Origin: Ferrimicrobium acidiphilum DSM 19497
Lineage (GTDB): Bacteria > Actinomycetota > Acidimicrobiia > Acidimicrobiales > Acidimicrobiaceae
NCBI RefSeq assembly: GCF_000949255.1
Contig: NZ_JXUW01000011.1
Coordinates: 1 to 64,000 of the forward strand
Reading direction: 5' to 3'
DNA length: 64,000 bases
The notes beneath the pieces were generated by a model that worked only from the letters and a program-made list of their open reading frames with translations, had not been told where the DNA came from and made no database searches. Of this stretch, positions 36,331 through 45,407 are shown in pieces (the stretch's first letter is position 1; every line of letters begins with the position of its first letter). A program made the position numbers and the translations under genes.

Positions 36331-37543
36331 CGTGTACCGACTTTCTTTTTGTGAGATCGAAAACAACTTTAATGGCGTCCTCGCGGCCACCGTGATAGGC
36401 CTTGCGAAGGGCTGGAACATACTCATTGAGTCGATATCTATGAGTTACGAGCCTACCTAGCCCTAGCTTAGGGGCCAGGTGAAGGGCGATGTCGAAGGTG
36501 CGTGGTAGTCCATCGCTACTAAGCAGTCCAATTCGCTTGGCGGTCGCTGGGTCGAGCTGCTCTTGGCCGTAGGCATAGGCGCCCTTTAGCGTGATCTCGC
36601 GGTGCCAGAGTGGAGCGAGATCCAATGATTGCCTCGATGGCATGCCGGCCATGATGACCTCGCCGCCTGGACGCACGGTTTCGACGGCTGACTCGATGGT
36701 CGAGGTAGAGCCCACCGCATCGATAATGGTGTCAAAACCATCGCTCAGATACCGTCCTACACGCTGGCTGGCGTGTAACCGACGAGCAGCACCGAGGAGT
36801 TCATCAGGATACAGCACCTGAGTGGCGCCAAGATCCTTTGCGAGCTGGCGTTGCAGGGGGTGCTTGGCGACCACGGTGATTGAGTCGTACTCACCGAGCT
36901 GAGCAGAGGCTGCTAGGGTTGTGAGCCCTACGGTACCAGCACCGATGATGGCAAGGTTGCCTTGGCGGCGACTTGGCGCAAGGCTGATATGAATCGCGCA
37001 GGCTAGTGGCTCGATCATCACAGCGTCCTCGAGTGTCAATGTCTCTGGGAGCAGGTGTAACGCGCGCTCATGGGCGATGAATTCATTTGACCAACCACCA
37101 CCGGTAGAGGCGCAGTAGCCGAGCTGTATTCCCTCTTTGAGATCTCCTATGGCTATAGACTCGCAGCGTTGCGTCTCACCAGCCGCACAGAACCTGCACG
37201 GGGCGAGACCCCTTATCGCGCACGTGAGCGCGGGTTCTACGACGACTCTCTCTCCTGGGCGGTCTACTCGCTCGCCGACGATCTCGTGCCCAGGCGTGAA
37301 GGGTAGCGAGGTGAGTGGATCAAAGTAGCGAGAGGAGTTGAAGAATACGGTGGCGATGTCTGACCCACAGATTCCAGAGAGCAGCGGTCGTACTCGTACC
37401 CATTCGTTGGAGGGCTGTCTCGGAGTATCGACGTCCTTTAGGCTGAGCGGACCGGACTCGATAGCCTTGTCTGTCAGCCGATCCTTTAGAAACCGTGCTG
37501 TTAGAAATCTGGCCGGCGACCGGCTAACGACTAGTGCCTTCAA
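36323..37543 (-). CDS. zinc-dependent medium-chain alcohol dehydrogenase
   Basis: 406 residues from the TTG at 37541-37543, six bases after GGAGG and overlapping the stop of the reductase gene; earlier in-frame starts lack that site. Catalytic zinc ligands sit in GICGSD and PGHEIVG; a structural-zinc loop CRFCAAGETQRC follows; the nucleotide fold is AIIGAGTVGLTTLA, and a late GGEVIMAGMP strand. It is a standard MDR dehydrogenase that would oxidise an alcohol or reduce an aldehyde with NAD(P). Its coupling to the acyl-CoA reductase suggests it handles the fatty aldehyde/alcohol pair. Confidence 0.9.
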   Translation of the reverse strand: MKALVVSRSPARFLTARFLKDRLTDKAIESGPLSLKDVDTPRQPSNEWVRVRPLLSGICGSDIATVFFNSSRYFDPLTSLPFTPGHEIVGERVDRPGERVVVEPALTCAIRGLAPCRFCAAGETQRCESIAIGDLKEGIQLGYCASTGGGWSNEFIAHERALHLLPETLTLEDAVMIEPLACAIHISLAPSRRQGNLAIIGAGTVGLTTLAASAQLGEYDSITVVAKHPLQRQLAKDLGATQVLYPDELLGAARRLHASQRVGRYLSDGFDTIIDAVGSTSTIESAVETVRPGGEVIMAGMPSRQSLDLAPLWHREITLKGAYAYGQEQLDPATAKRIGLLSSDGLPRTFDIALHLAPKLGLGRLVTHRYRLNEYVPALRKAYHGGREDAIKVVFDLTKRKSVHDA

Positions 37544-39864
37544 AGCTGGCCTCCGATCGGGAGGAAGATGTTGCCATACCCCTTCGCGCGTGACCACTCT
37601 TCAATTAGCCATCCGCGGCGCCGGGCAAGCTGGCGCAGTTTGGTATCTGGGTTTACGGCTACAGCTGCACCGGCGGCCTCGAGCATCGGGAGGTCGCTTG
37701 TGGAGTCGGCATAGGCGATCGTCTCTTCGATCTCGAATCCGTGGCTCTTGGCTAGCTTGCGCAATAGGTCACCGCGCGCCTCCCCAATCGGGAGTGCGCC
37801 AGGGACCTCACCCGTCAATCGACCGTTGTCATCGGTGGTCATCTCCAGAGAGATCATCTGATCGAACAACGGTGCCATAGGGGCAACGGCAAAGGAGAGT
37901 GCACCGGTGATGCAGACGGTGAAGTGGCCTGCGCGCCTATGAGCGCGCACGCGCGCAAGGCCGAGGGGAAAGGATTTGCGGAGCAAGTATCCGGTGAGAA
38001 ACTCAGGTGCCTTGCGCTCCAGCTCTTCGAGCTCGGCACCACGGTAACGCCGATAGAAGTAGCGGAGGAAATCGGAGCGATCGTGATTATCGAGCGCTAA
38101 GAGCTGTGGGGCCTCGGCCAAGAGGCTCGCTGCGATCGCCAGCCTCTGACCTCCCTCTACGCTCGCTGTCGCAAGCCAAGAGAATGAGTCAACGACGTTC
38201 GCCGCCAGGATGGTGTTTTCTAGGTCGAATGCCGCCATGCGATGACCGGTGAGGAGCGAGGCTCGAAGTCGGTCTTCCCTGGATGTCCGCTTTGGGGCGC
38301 TGCTCTTGGGGCGGGTACGTGCGCGAGCGTGCTCTACTACCGATGGAAGGTGTGTCGTTAGCACGAACGACTCCCAGTCGATCAAGCGTGGGTCCATTGC
38401 TATCGTTGCTCGCTCAGCATCATCGAGTTCGGAGGCTAGCTCTAGTAGATTATCGGCAAGATAGATGGCCTCGCATTCGGCGTAGGCACCGTATAGCTCG
38501 ACGTATGAACTGGCCCGTTCAAGGCCCTGTTGAGTCTCTGCGAGCTGGTCTTGATATTCGACGAAGTTCGATCGCAGCGGCAGTTTCGAGATGATCTTAG
38601 TTGAGGTGTCAACCAATCGTTTGGAACGCCGTAGCGTCGTCTCCACCTGGCCCCGAGCAGGATAAGTCCACTCTGGAATCGCAATCGCCTGTCCAATCTC
38701 GTCGTAGAGTGGATTTTCGCTGAAGTACTTACGAATAAAGCCAACTAGCTGACGATACTTGAGCGGGTTCACGGATCCAGATGCAGAGTGATAGTGCTTG
38801 ACGCTCTCAGGTGGATGCGCTGCAGCCGTCAGAATTGCGCCTACGACCAGATCGACGGGGATAACGTCGACGACACCTTCAGGGACTCCAGGAAAATCCT
38901 TCAGGAGTCCACGAGCGAATGAAATGATAATCGGCTCCGCCATGCGAAAACCACGAATCCAGCCAGGAAAAGGGTCACGGAGTGCAGACTCGATGATCGA
39001 GGGTCTGACGATCGACAGAGGGACTTGGCCATGCTCCGATTCGAGTAACCTTTCCCCTAGGGCCTTGGTCATCGCGTAGGCATCAGGCCACCCCAGGCTT
39101 TGAGCTCTGGCACGGCCCTTGGCCACCATCTCATCCTTTACCCATTCAGCACGCAGTCGTTCGATCTTCTCCGAAAGGAGCGCAACTCCTGCAGCTCCAA
39201 GCTCAGCAAGTGCAATCGAACGCAGTTCAGCCAGGGTGTCTGGCTCTCGACTGGAGGCCTCGGTGGAGGTGCGCTGTGCACGCGCGGCGTTGACCTCTTG
39301 TTGCCAAGGGATGTCTGGATAGTGAGGTTGCTCGGTTAGTGAGAGCTCTGGGGCGTCTCCCTTCCGGGAGCCAGCGACATAGGCGGTGGAGACGGATACG
39401 AAGTGTCCTTTATCCTCAAGATTGGATCGTGCTTGCTGGTAGGCGTGCATCACCCGTGTTGGCCCGAGAAGATTTATCTCAATAGCCTGGTCGAACATGG
39501 CGTCAAAACTCACGGTAGCAGCGGAGTGAACTACGATGTCGCTGTTGGCAAGCAGTCGCTGACCCTCTTCGTCGAGTCCGAGGCCGTCGGTGCCTACGTC
39601 GCCTTTGGCGATGCTTACTCGATTCGCGATCTCGTCGCGGAAACGTTGCGAACCCCATTGATCGCGGAGTCGATCGAAACAGTTATTTCTGAATAGATCC
39701 TTCTCGGCGCGCCCCTCTGCGGTGATAGCCCGCCCAGGACGAATGAGCAAGACCAGCTTGGTCTCTGGTAGTGCTCGAAGCACGGTCTCTACCAGAGCCG
39801 TTCCCAAAAACCCGGTCGCGCCGGTTACAAAAATAGTTTTTCCGCTTAGTGCAGATTCGAGCAC
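37540..39864 (-). CDS. fatty acyl-CoA reductase-like protein fused to a HAD-IB domain
   Basis: 774 residues, GTG start at 39862-39864 with GGGGAT seven bases upstream. Residues 1-470 form an extended SDR/NAD-binding-4 reductase: GKTIFVTGATGFLGTALVET, HSAATVSFDAMFDQAIEINL, SVSTAYVAGS and the catalytic YAMTKALGE. The C-terminal 240 residues are a SerB-like HAD-IB domain: AFDLENTIL (the second Asp of DxD is Glu here), CITGALSFAVAPMAPLFD, and YADSTSDLPMLEAAG. Similar FAR-HAD fusions occur in actinobacteria and are tied to wax, alkyl-lipid or acyl-alcohol formation. It is the first gene of the four-gene operon. The Asp-to-Glu change may lower phosphatase activity. Confidence 0.88.
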   Translation of the reverse strand: MLESALSGKTIFVTGATGFLGTALVETVLRALPETKLVLLIRPGRAITAEGRAEKDLFRNNCFDRLRDQWGSQRFRDEIANRVSIAKGDVGTDGLGLDEEGQRLLANSDIVVHSAATVSFDAMFDQAIEINLLGPTRVMHAYQQARSNLEDKGHFVSVSTAYVAGSRKGDAPELSLTEQPHYPDIPWQQEVNAARAQRTSTEASSREPDTLAELRSIALAELGAAGVALLSEKIERLRAEWVKDEMVAKGRARAQSLGWPDAYAMTKALGERLLESEHGQVPLSIVRPSIIESALRDPFPGWIRGFRMAEPIIISFARGLLKDFPGVPEGVVDVIPVDLVVGAILTAAAHPPESVKHYHSASGSVNPLKYRQLVGFIRKYFSENPLYDEIGQAIAIPEWTYPARGQVETTLRRSKRLVDTSTKIISKLPLRSNFVEYQDQLAETQQGLERASSYVELYGAYAECEAIYLADNLLELASELDDAERATIAMDPRLIDWESFVLTTHLPSVVEHARARTRPKSSAPKRTSREDRLRASLLTGHRMAAFDLENTILAANVVDSFSWLATASVEGGQRLAIAASLLAEAPQLLALDNHDRSDFLRYFYRRYRGAELEELERKAPEFLTGYLLRKSFPLGLARVRAHRRAGHFTVCITGALSFAVAPMAPLFDQMISLEMTTDDNGRLTGEVPGALPIGEARGDLLRKLAKSHGFEIEETIAYADSTSDLPMLEAAGAAVAVNPDTKLRQLARRRGWLIEEWSRAKGYGNIFLPIGGQL

Positions 39865-39904
39865 CGTATTATCCCCATCATGTGAGTTGTCAGTTTACGC
39901 CGTG

Positions 39905-40420
39905 TCAGGGACGGCTGTTGCGCCTACGCCTAGCCTCGCGTTTGGAGGGAGGTTTGGGTGGGGTATAGCGCTTTGATGCGGTAGGCCTTGGCCTGGGTGC
40001 CATCATGGCGGCGCTGCTACCAGACGAGCTTGGAGGAGCTAGTCCAGCCTTCTTTGCCAGCCGCGCCTGACGTCGTAGCTCGACTTGGGCGCGATCAACC
40101 TTGAACCCAACGAAAACGCCCCAAGCCATCAGAGGAAAGGCAACTAGCACGAGGCTGCCCCATCCAGCGCCTAGTGCGACGACGATTGCACCAACTCCGG
40201 CGAATCGGCGTTGGTTGCGATAGATCATGAAGGCTGTGATCGCCATCAACACTAGTCCTTCGGTGATCGCGACGGCTGGATTATTGAGGAAGGATGCATT
40301 TTTTGCTGGCTTTACTTTGCCAATAATGACTGGAGTCCAGATGGCGATGTAGGCGATAGCGGTGAGCGCTACGATACCAAAACCTATCTGACGTTCGCGT
40401 TTTGAAAGTGGGGCGGCCAT
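39905..40420 (-). CDS. hypothetical membrane protein with basic tail
   Basis: 171 residues from the ATG at 40418-40420. Three to four hydrophobic segments are seen (IGFGIVALTAIAYIAIW, ITEGLVLMAITAFMI, GAIVVALGAGWGSLVLVAF), followed by a charged region and a Pro/Arg/Lys-rich C-terminal tail (KRYTPPKPPSKREARRRR) likely to stay in the cytoplasm. I recognise no family. Located 40 bases from the reductase start in the same orientation, so it may head that operon. Confidence 0.7.
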   Translation of the reverse strand: MAAPLSKRERQIGFGIVALTAIAYIAIWTPVIIGKVKPAKNASFLNNPAVAITEGLVLMAITAFMIYRNQRRFAGVGAIVVALGAGWGSLVLVAFPLMAWGVFVGFKVDRAQVELRRQARLAKKAGLAPPSSSGSSAAMMAPRPRPTASKRYTPPKPPSKREARRRRNSRP

Positions 40421-40624
40421 ACTTGGGCAAGCCTAGTGGGATAGGGTCTGGCTGCGTCCAGGTAGCTAGATTCGACTCCGAGAGTATGCTGAGCATCGGT
40501 TGGATGGCGGAGATTTCCACTACTTGCCCATCATCGGGAGTTCTCGATATAGAGAGGCAATTGAGTTCGCAACGGGACAGCCGATGGTAGCGACTAACCG
40601 AGGAGCCCTGAATGGAGTTAGCTT

Positions 40625-41212
40625 ATGACGATTGAAGAGCGTAAGGAGCGCACCCGTGCCTTGCTGGCCGAGGTGGCAGCCGATCTGTTTGTCATGAAGG
40701 GCTTCGATCACACTACGGTCGAGGAGATCGCTCAGGCCGCCGATATCTCTCCACGCACCTTCTTTCGATACTTCGCCACCAAAGAGGAGGTGGTGATGAG
40801 TTTTCTGTGGCTAAAGGTCGACAAGCTGCTTGCTTCCTTGGCTGTTAGACCCTCTGACGAGAGTCTGTTAGAGTCAGTGCAGGTGGTGTTTCGTTCGACG
40901 GAGGCAGACTCCGATGTAGACAGAGACCGGCAGCTGTTGCGCCTGTTGGCAACCACACCATCGCTGCGTGCTCGTTGGTTGGTGGATGGCTGGGAGTCAG
41001 CGGTTCGTCTGCGTCCGATCATCGCTGGGCGCCTCGGACTCGAGGAGTCGAGTTCCCGGGTTGGGTTGATTGCTAACGCTCTGTTTATGGTCGCAGAGAC
41101 GGTGCTTGATCAATGGTCTTATGATGGCGGTGATTTTGTTGGCGACATGCTTGCCGCCCTTGCTCTGTTGGATCGAGGAGGGTTGCTGAGCACTGGTGGT
41201 GAAGGGATCTAG
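40625..41212 (+). CDS. TetR-family transcriptional regulator
   Basis: 195 residues, ATG 40625 with TGGAG upstream. The N-terminal helix-turn-helix is typical: ARALL-type helix, FVMKGFDHTTVEEIAQAADI and SPRTFFRYFATKEEVVMSF. The ligand domain is helical with no recognised subfamily signature. It is divergent from the membrane protein and lipid operon (about 200 bases between starts), which makes that operon a candidate target. Confidence 0.9.
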   Translation: MTIEERKERTRALLAEVAADLFVMKGFDHTTVEEIAQAADISPRTFFRYFATKEEVVMSFLWLKVDKLLASLAVRPSDESLLESVQVVFRSTEADSDVDRDRQLLRLLATTPSLRARWLVDGWESAVRLRPIIAGRLGLEESSSRVGLIANALFMVAETVLDQWSYDGGDFVGDMLAALALLDRGGLLSTGGEGI

Positions 41213-41327
41213 TCTCGCCGAGCAATCCCTATCGGGTTTAGCTCAAAATTTTGCCATGATCGCGTGAGGGACTCGTGCGTTGATCAGAGTTCGTAGTCGT
41301 AATGACAACTAATCAGTTTCGACGACT

Positions 41328-41362
41328 GTCGCCCTCGTGGATTTCGCAATCTCGAGGGCGAC
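41328..41362. terminator. bidirectional-type hairpin between convergent genes
   Basis: GTCGCCCTCG (41328-41337) and CGAGGGCGAC (41353-41362) form a perfect 10-bp stem with a 15-base loop, between the converging TetR and ArsR genes. No long T-run is present. Confidence 0.6.
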
Positions 41363-41386
41363 GGCCGTGGGGGAGACGATAGATGG

Positions 41387-41794
41387 TTATGACGCGGTCG
41401 GTTGTGCAGTCCTGCACTGGGCAAGGGTGGCAACGTTTTCGTCCACTACTACATGAGAAAGACAGAGAATCTCTGGCACTAAAGTGCTAGCGATCCTGTA
41501 GTACTTACGTCTCCCTACACGTTCTACAGCGATGAGCCCACAGGCTGCTAAGCAGCTGAGATGCACAGAGGTTCGTCCTTGCGACAGCCCTGATGCCTTC
41601 ACGCACTCTGTGGCACCTAGACGACCAGCGGAGTTGATCGCAACAAGCAACTTGAGCCGCGTCGGGTCGGCAAGGGCGGCAAAGAATCGGCTGAGATGAG
41701 GGATGTCCTCCCCTTGTACAAGAGTCGCCTGCGTCTGCAGGAGCCCAGATTTGGAGAATTTAGAGGGCAGCGAGCGCATCGTGGATCCTTTCAA
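41387..41794 (-). CDS. ArsR/SmtB-family metal-responsive regulator, CmtR-like
   Basis: 135 residues. The winged helix reads FFAALADPTRLKLLVAI, then ASGLSQGRTSVHLSCLAACGL. The Cys pair in LSCLAACGL sits where CmtR of Mycobacterium has its two cadmium/lead-binding cysteines (LSCLRGCGL), and a third cysteine near the C-terminus (ATLAQC) could complete the site. It probably represses genes that respond to Cd, Pb or another soft metal. It overlaps the end of the aminotransferase gene by 35 bases if the ATG at 41794 is used; an ATG five codons later shortens this. A target transporter is not in the immediate vicinity. Confidence 0.85.
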   Translation of the reverse strand: MKGSTMRSLPSKFSKSGLLQTQATLVQGEDIPHLSRFFAALADPTRLKLLVAINSAGRLGATECVKASGLSQGRTSVHLSCLAACGLIAVERVGRRKYYRIASTLVPEILCLSHVVVDENVATLAQCRTAQPTAS

Positions 41795-42929
41795 TCATTG
41801 TCTCGACGACGGATGGCCAGGCGGCAAGGTTTAGCCGGAAGAACTCTGGTGCTCCTGGCAGGTAATCCTCCCCTGGGCCTACCGCTACTCGTGCACGGTT
41901 GAGTAGAAACTCATAGGCGGACTGGCCGGAGGGACGCCTTAGCAGCTCACCCCAGAGGAGATAGGTGCCTTCGCGCTCTGTGATGGTTATACCGTCTTGA
42001 TCTCCCAACCCCTTTATGACGAGGTTGAAGTTCTCATCGATGATGGTGCGAACCTCGGCGAGCCAATCGCCCTCGGTCCGGTAGGCTTGTGTGCCGACGC
42101 TGAGCCCAATAGAGGTAGCTTGCGAGAGCGCTAGGAGAGGACTGCCTTCGATGCGAGAGCGGAGCTCGGTGTCGCTTGGCAGTTCGATATGAGCTACCTT
42201 GAGGCCAGCGATGTTGAATGACTTCGACGGTGACGCGAGGACGACTGCACGGCTGGAGCTTTCGTGATCGAGCGAGGAGTACGGAATATGGACTGTACCC
42301 GGTGCGCGAAGGTCCTGGTGAATCTCGTCCGAGATGACGATTAGCCGTTCCCTTTCCGCAATCTCAGCGATCATCGTCAATTCGTTCCTGGTGAAGACAC
42401 GTCCTGTGGGATTCTGGGGATTACACAGGATGATCGCCTGTACATGCTCCTTGGCAGCGACTCTAGCGACGAGGTCAAAATCGATTGTGTAACGTCGATT
42501 GATTCGCTGCATAGGGACTGGAACTAGCTCGCGTTCGGCGTCGTTCACAACCCGAAAAAACGGTGGGTAGCTCGGCGTAAGGACGATAACTCCTGCCCGA
42601 GGGTCGGTCACCGCCATAATGATAATTCGCAGTGCTGCCACTACGTCAGCAACGGTTGCGAGAGAGTTGGGTTGGGTGCCAAAGTTGTTCTTGGCCCAGT
42701 CCTGGTAGGAGAGCTGGTAGTTCATGACTAGATCGGGCGAAGGGTATCCAGTATCGCCTCGGTCGAGAAGTGTGATGCCGGCCTCAAGGGCTTCTTTGGG
42801 GGGTGGAAAATCCATGTCCGCTACCCACGCCGGCAAGACGTCTGCTGGGTAGCGTTGCCATTTGATGGAATGAGTGCGGCGGGCGCGAACTGCGGCGAAG
42901 CTCTCTTCAGCGGGAAATTGCAACGTCAT
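41760..42929 (-). CDS. MalY/PatB-type PLP-dependent cystathionine beta-lyase/aminotransferase
   Basis: 389 residues from the ATG at 42927-42929. The class I/II fold is clear: WVADMDFPPPKEALEAG, DVVAALRIIIMAVTDPRAGVI, ILCNPQNPTGRVFTRNEL, ISDEIHQDLR and the PLP lysine in ASPSKSFNIAGLK. The WVADMDF start and overall spacing are those of MalY/PatB C-S lyases, which release homocysteine or cysteine-derived sulfur. It is followed by and overlaps a metal-responsive ArsR gene, perhaps linking sulfide production to metal stress; that is inference. Confidence 0.92.
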   Translation of the reverse strand: MTLQFPAEESFAAVRARRTHSIKWQRYPADVLPAWVADMDFPPPKEALEAGITLLDRGDTGYPSPDLVMNYQLSYQDWAKNNFGTQPNSLATVADVVAALRIIIMAVTDPRAGVIVLTPSYPPFFRVVNDAERELVPVPMQRINRRYTIDFDLVARVAAKEHVQAIILCNPQNPTGRVFTRNELTMIAEIAERERLIVISDEIHQDLRAPGTVHIPYSSLDHESSSRAVVLASPSKSFNIAGLKVAHIELPSDTELRSRIEGSPLLALSQATSIGLSVGTQAYRTEGDWLAEVRTIIDENFNLVIKGLGDQDGITITEREGTYLLWGELLRRPSGQSAYEFLLNRARVAVGPGEDYLPGAPEFFRLNLAAWPSVVETMIERIHDALAAL

Positions 42930-43184
42930 GGTAACCAAGTGTATTCCGTTGAAAAAGCGATTGTTGAGTTCGGTGTCAGCCGATCGGATGACAACCTTTG
43001 CCCAGCTTGCGACTGTTTTTCATGATAGATCACACCGTAAGTCTTTGGATTCAGCTCGGGAGGATCAGTTTTGGGAACAAATCTGCTAGGTTGGTAGTTG
43101 AAAATGGCAGTGACTGACAGAGTTCTAAAGGCAGTTAGCTGATTATGCCCTAGTTGGCGTAGTGGTAAGAAAGAAGGAGAGAGA

Positions 43185-44756
43185 ATGGATTCGTCCCAAA
43201 GTGTTACGAGGAGGGGGCTTCGAGGCAGCCCGTGGTGGTCGCTGGTTGCGGTGGCCTTCGGCGTCATTATGGTTGGTCTGGATGCAACCGTCGTTTCGAT
43301 TGCGAATCCGTTTATCGCTAGAGGACTACATGCGAACCTCGCGGACCTGCAGTGGGTAACCAATGGCTATCTGTTGGTTACAGCGGTCCTCCTTATTCCA
43401 GCCGGCAAGCTTGGTGATCGTGTTGGCCGTCGAAAGATCTATCTGATCGGGATGGCTGGCTTTGCCCTCGCGAGCGTCGGAGTCGGGCTATCGGGTTCGA
43501 TTGGTCTAGTTATTTTGTTCCGTGTCTTCCAAGGGGCGTTCGGGGCGTTCATCATGCCAAACACGCTGGCGATCTTGCGTAAGACCTTCCCACTCGAAAA
43601 GCTGAATACTGCCATAGGAGTATGGGGTGCGGCCTCCGCGATCGCCATCGCAGGAGGACCAATCGTTGGAGGTCTTCTCGTTCAGGACGTCTCCTGGCAG
43701 TCTGTGTTCTACCTAAACCTCCCGGTCTCGATCATTGGCATCGTTATCAGTGTCTTGGTGTTGTTAGAGAGTCGCGAGACTGATGTGGAGTCTCCGGACT
43801 TTCCTGGGATACTGACGCTAGCTGCGACCCTGTTTCTGCTGGTCTTTGGCCTGATCAAAACGCAGACCTGGGGTTGGACGGATCCGAAGACGCTCGCCTG
43901 TTTCGGAGGGGCTATCATCTTTGCGGCTCTTTTCATCTTTGCCGAAGGTCGAGTTAGCAGTCCGTTGCTGCCACTCAGGATCTTCGCTAGCCGGGCGCTC
44001 TCTATGTCCACCATCAGCGTGATCCTTAACTTCTTCGCCTTCTATGGTGTCATCTTCTTTGTCTCTCTCTATCTGCAGGAGGTTCATGGATATTCGCCGA
44101 TACAAGCTGGTGTTCGCCTGTTGCCGCTGACGGCGATGTTTGTTGTCTCTGCTCCGCTCGGCGCAGCCCTGAATCAGCGTTTTGGTCCGCGATTCCCAGT
44201 AACGATTGGCATGCTTTTCGCCGCTGTCGGTCTATGGATTCTTACGAGCCTCGAGGTGAATTCGAGCTATACCCTGCTCGCCGTTCCCTTCGTAATACTG
44301 GGTCTTGGAGTCGGTTTCGTTCTGACTGCCACCTCTGACGCGATAGTGGGCAATGCACCATCCCAGGATGCTGGGGTAGCCGGCGGGGTTCAGTCGACGG
44401 CGTTACAGATTGGTGGAGTTATTGGAACCTCCGTACTCGGTTCGGTCCTCCTTGATCGAGTGGGTTCGACGCTGGTGAGTAAAATGACCAAGGCAGGGGT
44501 CCCTGGCTCACTGGCACCGAAGTTGCTGGCTGCAAAACCGTTGATAGCAGAGGGGGCGGCGCCGCATGTCGCTCATATCCCGGCGCAGTTGCAGCTGGCT
44601 ATCACCAATGGATCGCACGCGGCATTTCTCTCTGGACTCCATGTTGCGATGGTGGTTGGCATCGTCGTATGTCTACTTGGAGCAGGGACAGGGTTCGCAA
44701 TTGGCAACAAGCGACCATCTGAGGACAATGTCCCCGAGGAGACGATTGCAGACTGA
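43185..44756 (+). CDS. MFS drug efflux transporter, DHA2 (14-helix) type
   Basis: 523 residues, ATG 43185 preceded by AGAAGGAGAGAG. The first helix ends in LDATVVSIANPFIARGL (the D-x-T motif of DHA2), loop 2-3 has GKLGDRVGRRKIYLIG, and helix 5 has IAGGPIVGGLLV (antiporter motif C). Hydrophobic segments to residue about 510 fit 14 helices. It probably exports lipophilic compounds using the proton gradient. Divergent from the MalY gene, with about 255 bases holding both promoters. Confidence 0.92.
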   Translation: MDSSQSVTRRGLRGSPWWSLVAVAFGVIMVGLDATVVSIANPFIARGLHANLADLQWVTNGYLLVTAVLLIPAGKLGDRVGRRKIYLIGMAGFALASVGVGLSGSIGLVILFRVFQGAFGAFIMPNTLAILRKTFPLEKLNTAIGVWGAASAIAIAGGPIVGGLLVQDVSWQSVFYLNLPVSIIGIVISVLVLLESRETDVESPDFPGILTLAATLFLLVFGLIKTQTWGWTDPKTLACFGGAIIFAALFIFAEGRVSSPLLPLRIFASRALSMSTISVILNFFAFYGVIFFVSLYLQEVHGYSPIQAGVRLLPLTAMFVVSAPLGAALNQRFGPRFPVTIGMLFAAVGLWILTSLEVNSSYTLLAVPFVILGLGVGFVLTATSDAIVGNAPSQDAGVAGGVQSTALQIGGVIGTSVLGSVLLDRVGSTLVSKMTKAGVPGSLAPKLLAAKPLIAEGAAPHVAHIPAQLQLAITNGSHAAFLSGLHVAMVVGIVVCLLGAGTGFAIGNKRPSEDNVPEETIAD

Positions 44757-44880
44757 TAGTGTCCTCTGCTGGCCATTGCTGCGTTGTGACCAGGTTCGAC
44801 AGAGATTTAGCTCAATGGCCATTGCTGGCATGGTTAGCCATCGGGAGTCAAATTTGTCGGCAGCATACAAATGTTCTGAC

Positions 44881-44923
44881 AGCTCACTCAGCCGCTTCTT
44901 GGCAGGGAACGGCTGGGTGAGCT
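44881..44923. terminator. hairpin downstream of the MFS gene
   Basis: AGCTCACTCAGCCG (44881-44894) pairs with CGGCTGGGTGAGCT (44910-44923) with one G-U, a 14-bp stem followed by TTATAGTTGT. It lies about 125 bases after the MFS stop. Confidence 0.7.
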
Positions 44924-45407
44924 TTATAGTTGTCGTTCTAATCCTCGCTTAGTCGCACGTTGCCAGCGATGCTGACTGTTCTCTAAGTCTCTCTAAGTCG
45001 GTCAATGATCTGTGTCTATGGCTGGGCGCATGACGGTGAACGGCCAGTTCTCCGCCCATCTGTGTGGTAGTGGCTCAGATGGCTGACCTTGCTCTCATAT
45101 CTGGACCACTCTCAATGGATCAGCAGTTCGTCCTGGCTGGGACTGGTGACTCGTAATTCTTTCGACAACACGCAGGTGCTGTGTTATGCTCTCAGTCACC
45201 GAACGTGTTCTCCCTATCTCATCGAGCTGTCATAATCCAACCATTGACACTGGTGGGCATGATAATTGGTGGTGGTCGACTAACCACTCTTATGGTTAGG
45301 CGTCCTAGAACAGCTACTGCGGCGCGATTAGAGGAACTAGTTCAGCCTCTGTGGTTGTGTATGTGATTCACGACGATAGTTGCCAAGAGAATCGGAGCTA
45401 AACGCGA
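44924..45407. other. intergenic region, nothing recognised
   Basis: About 480 bases between a terminator-like hairpin and the stop of the convergent hydrolase gene. A short direct repeat (tctctaagtc, about 44,980-45,000) is the only feature seen. Confidence 0.4.
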
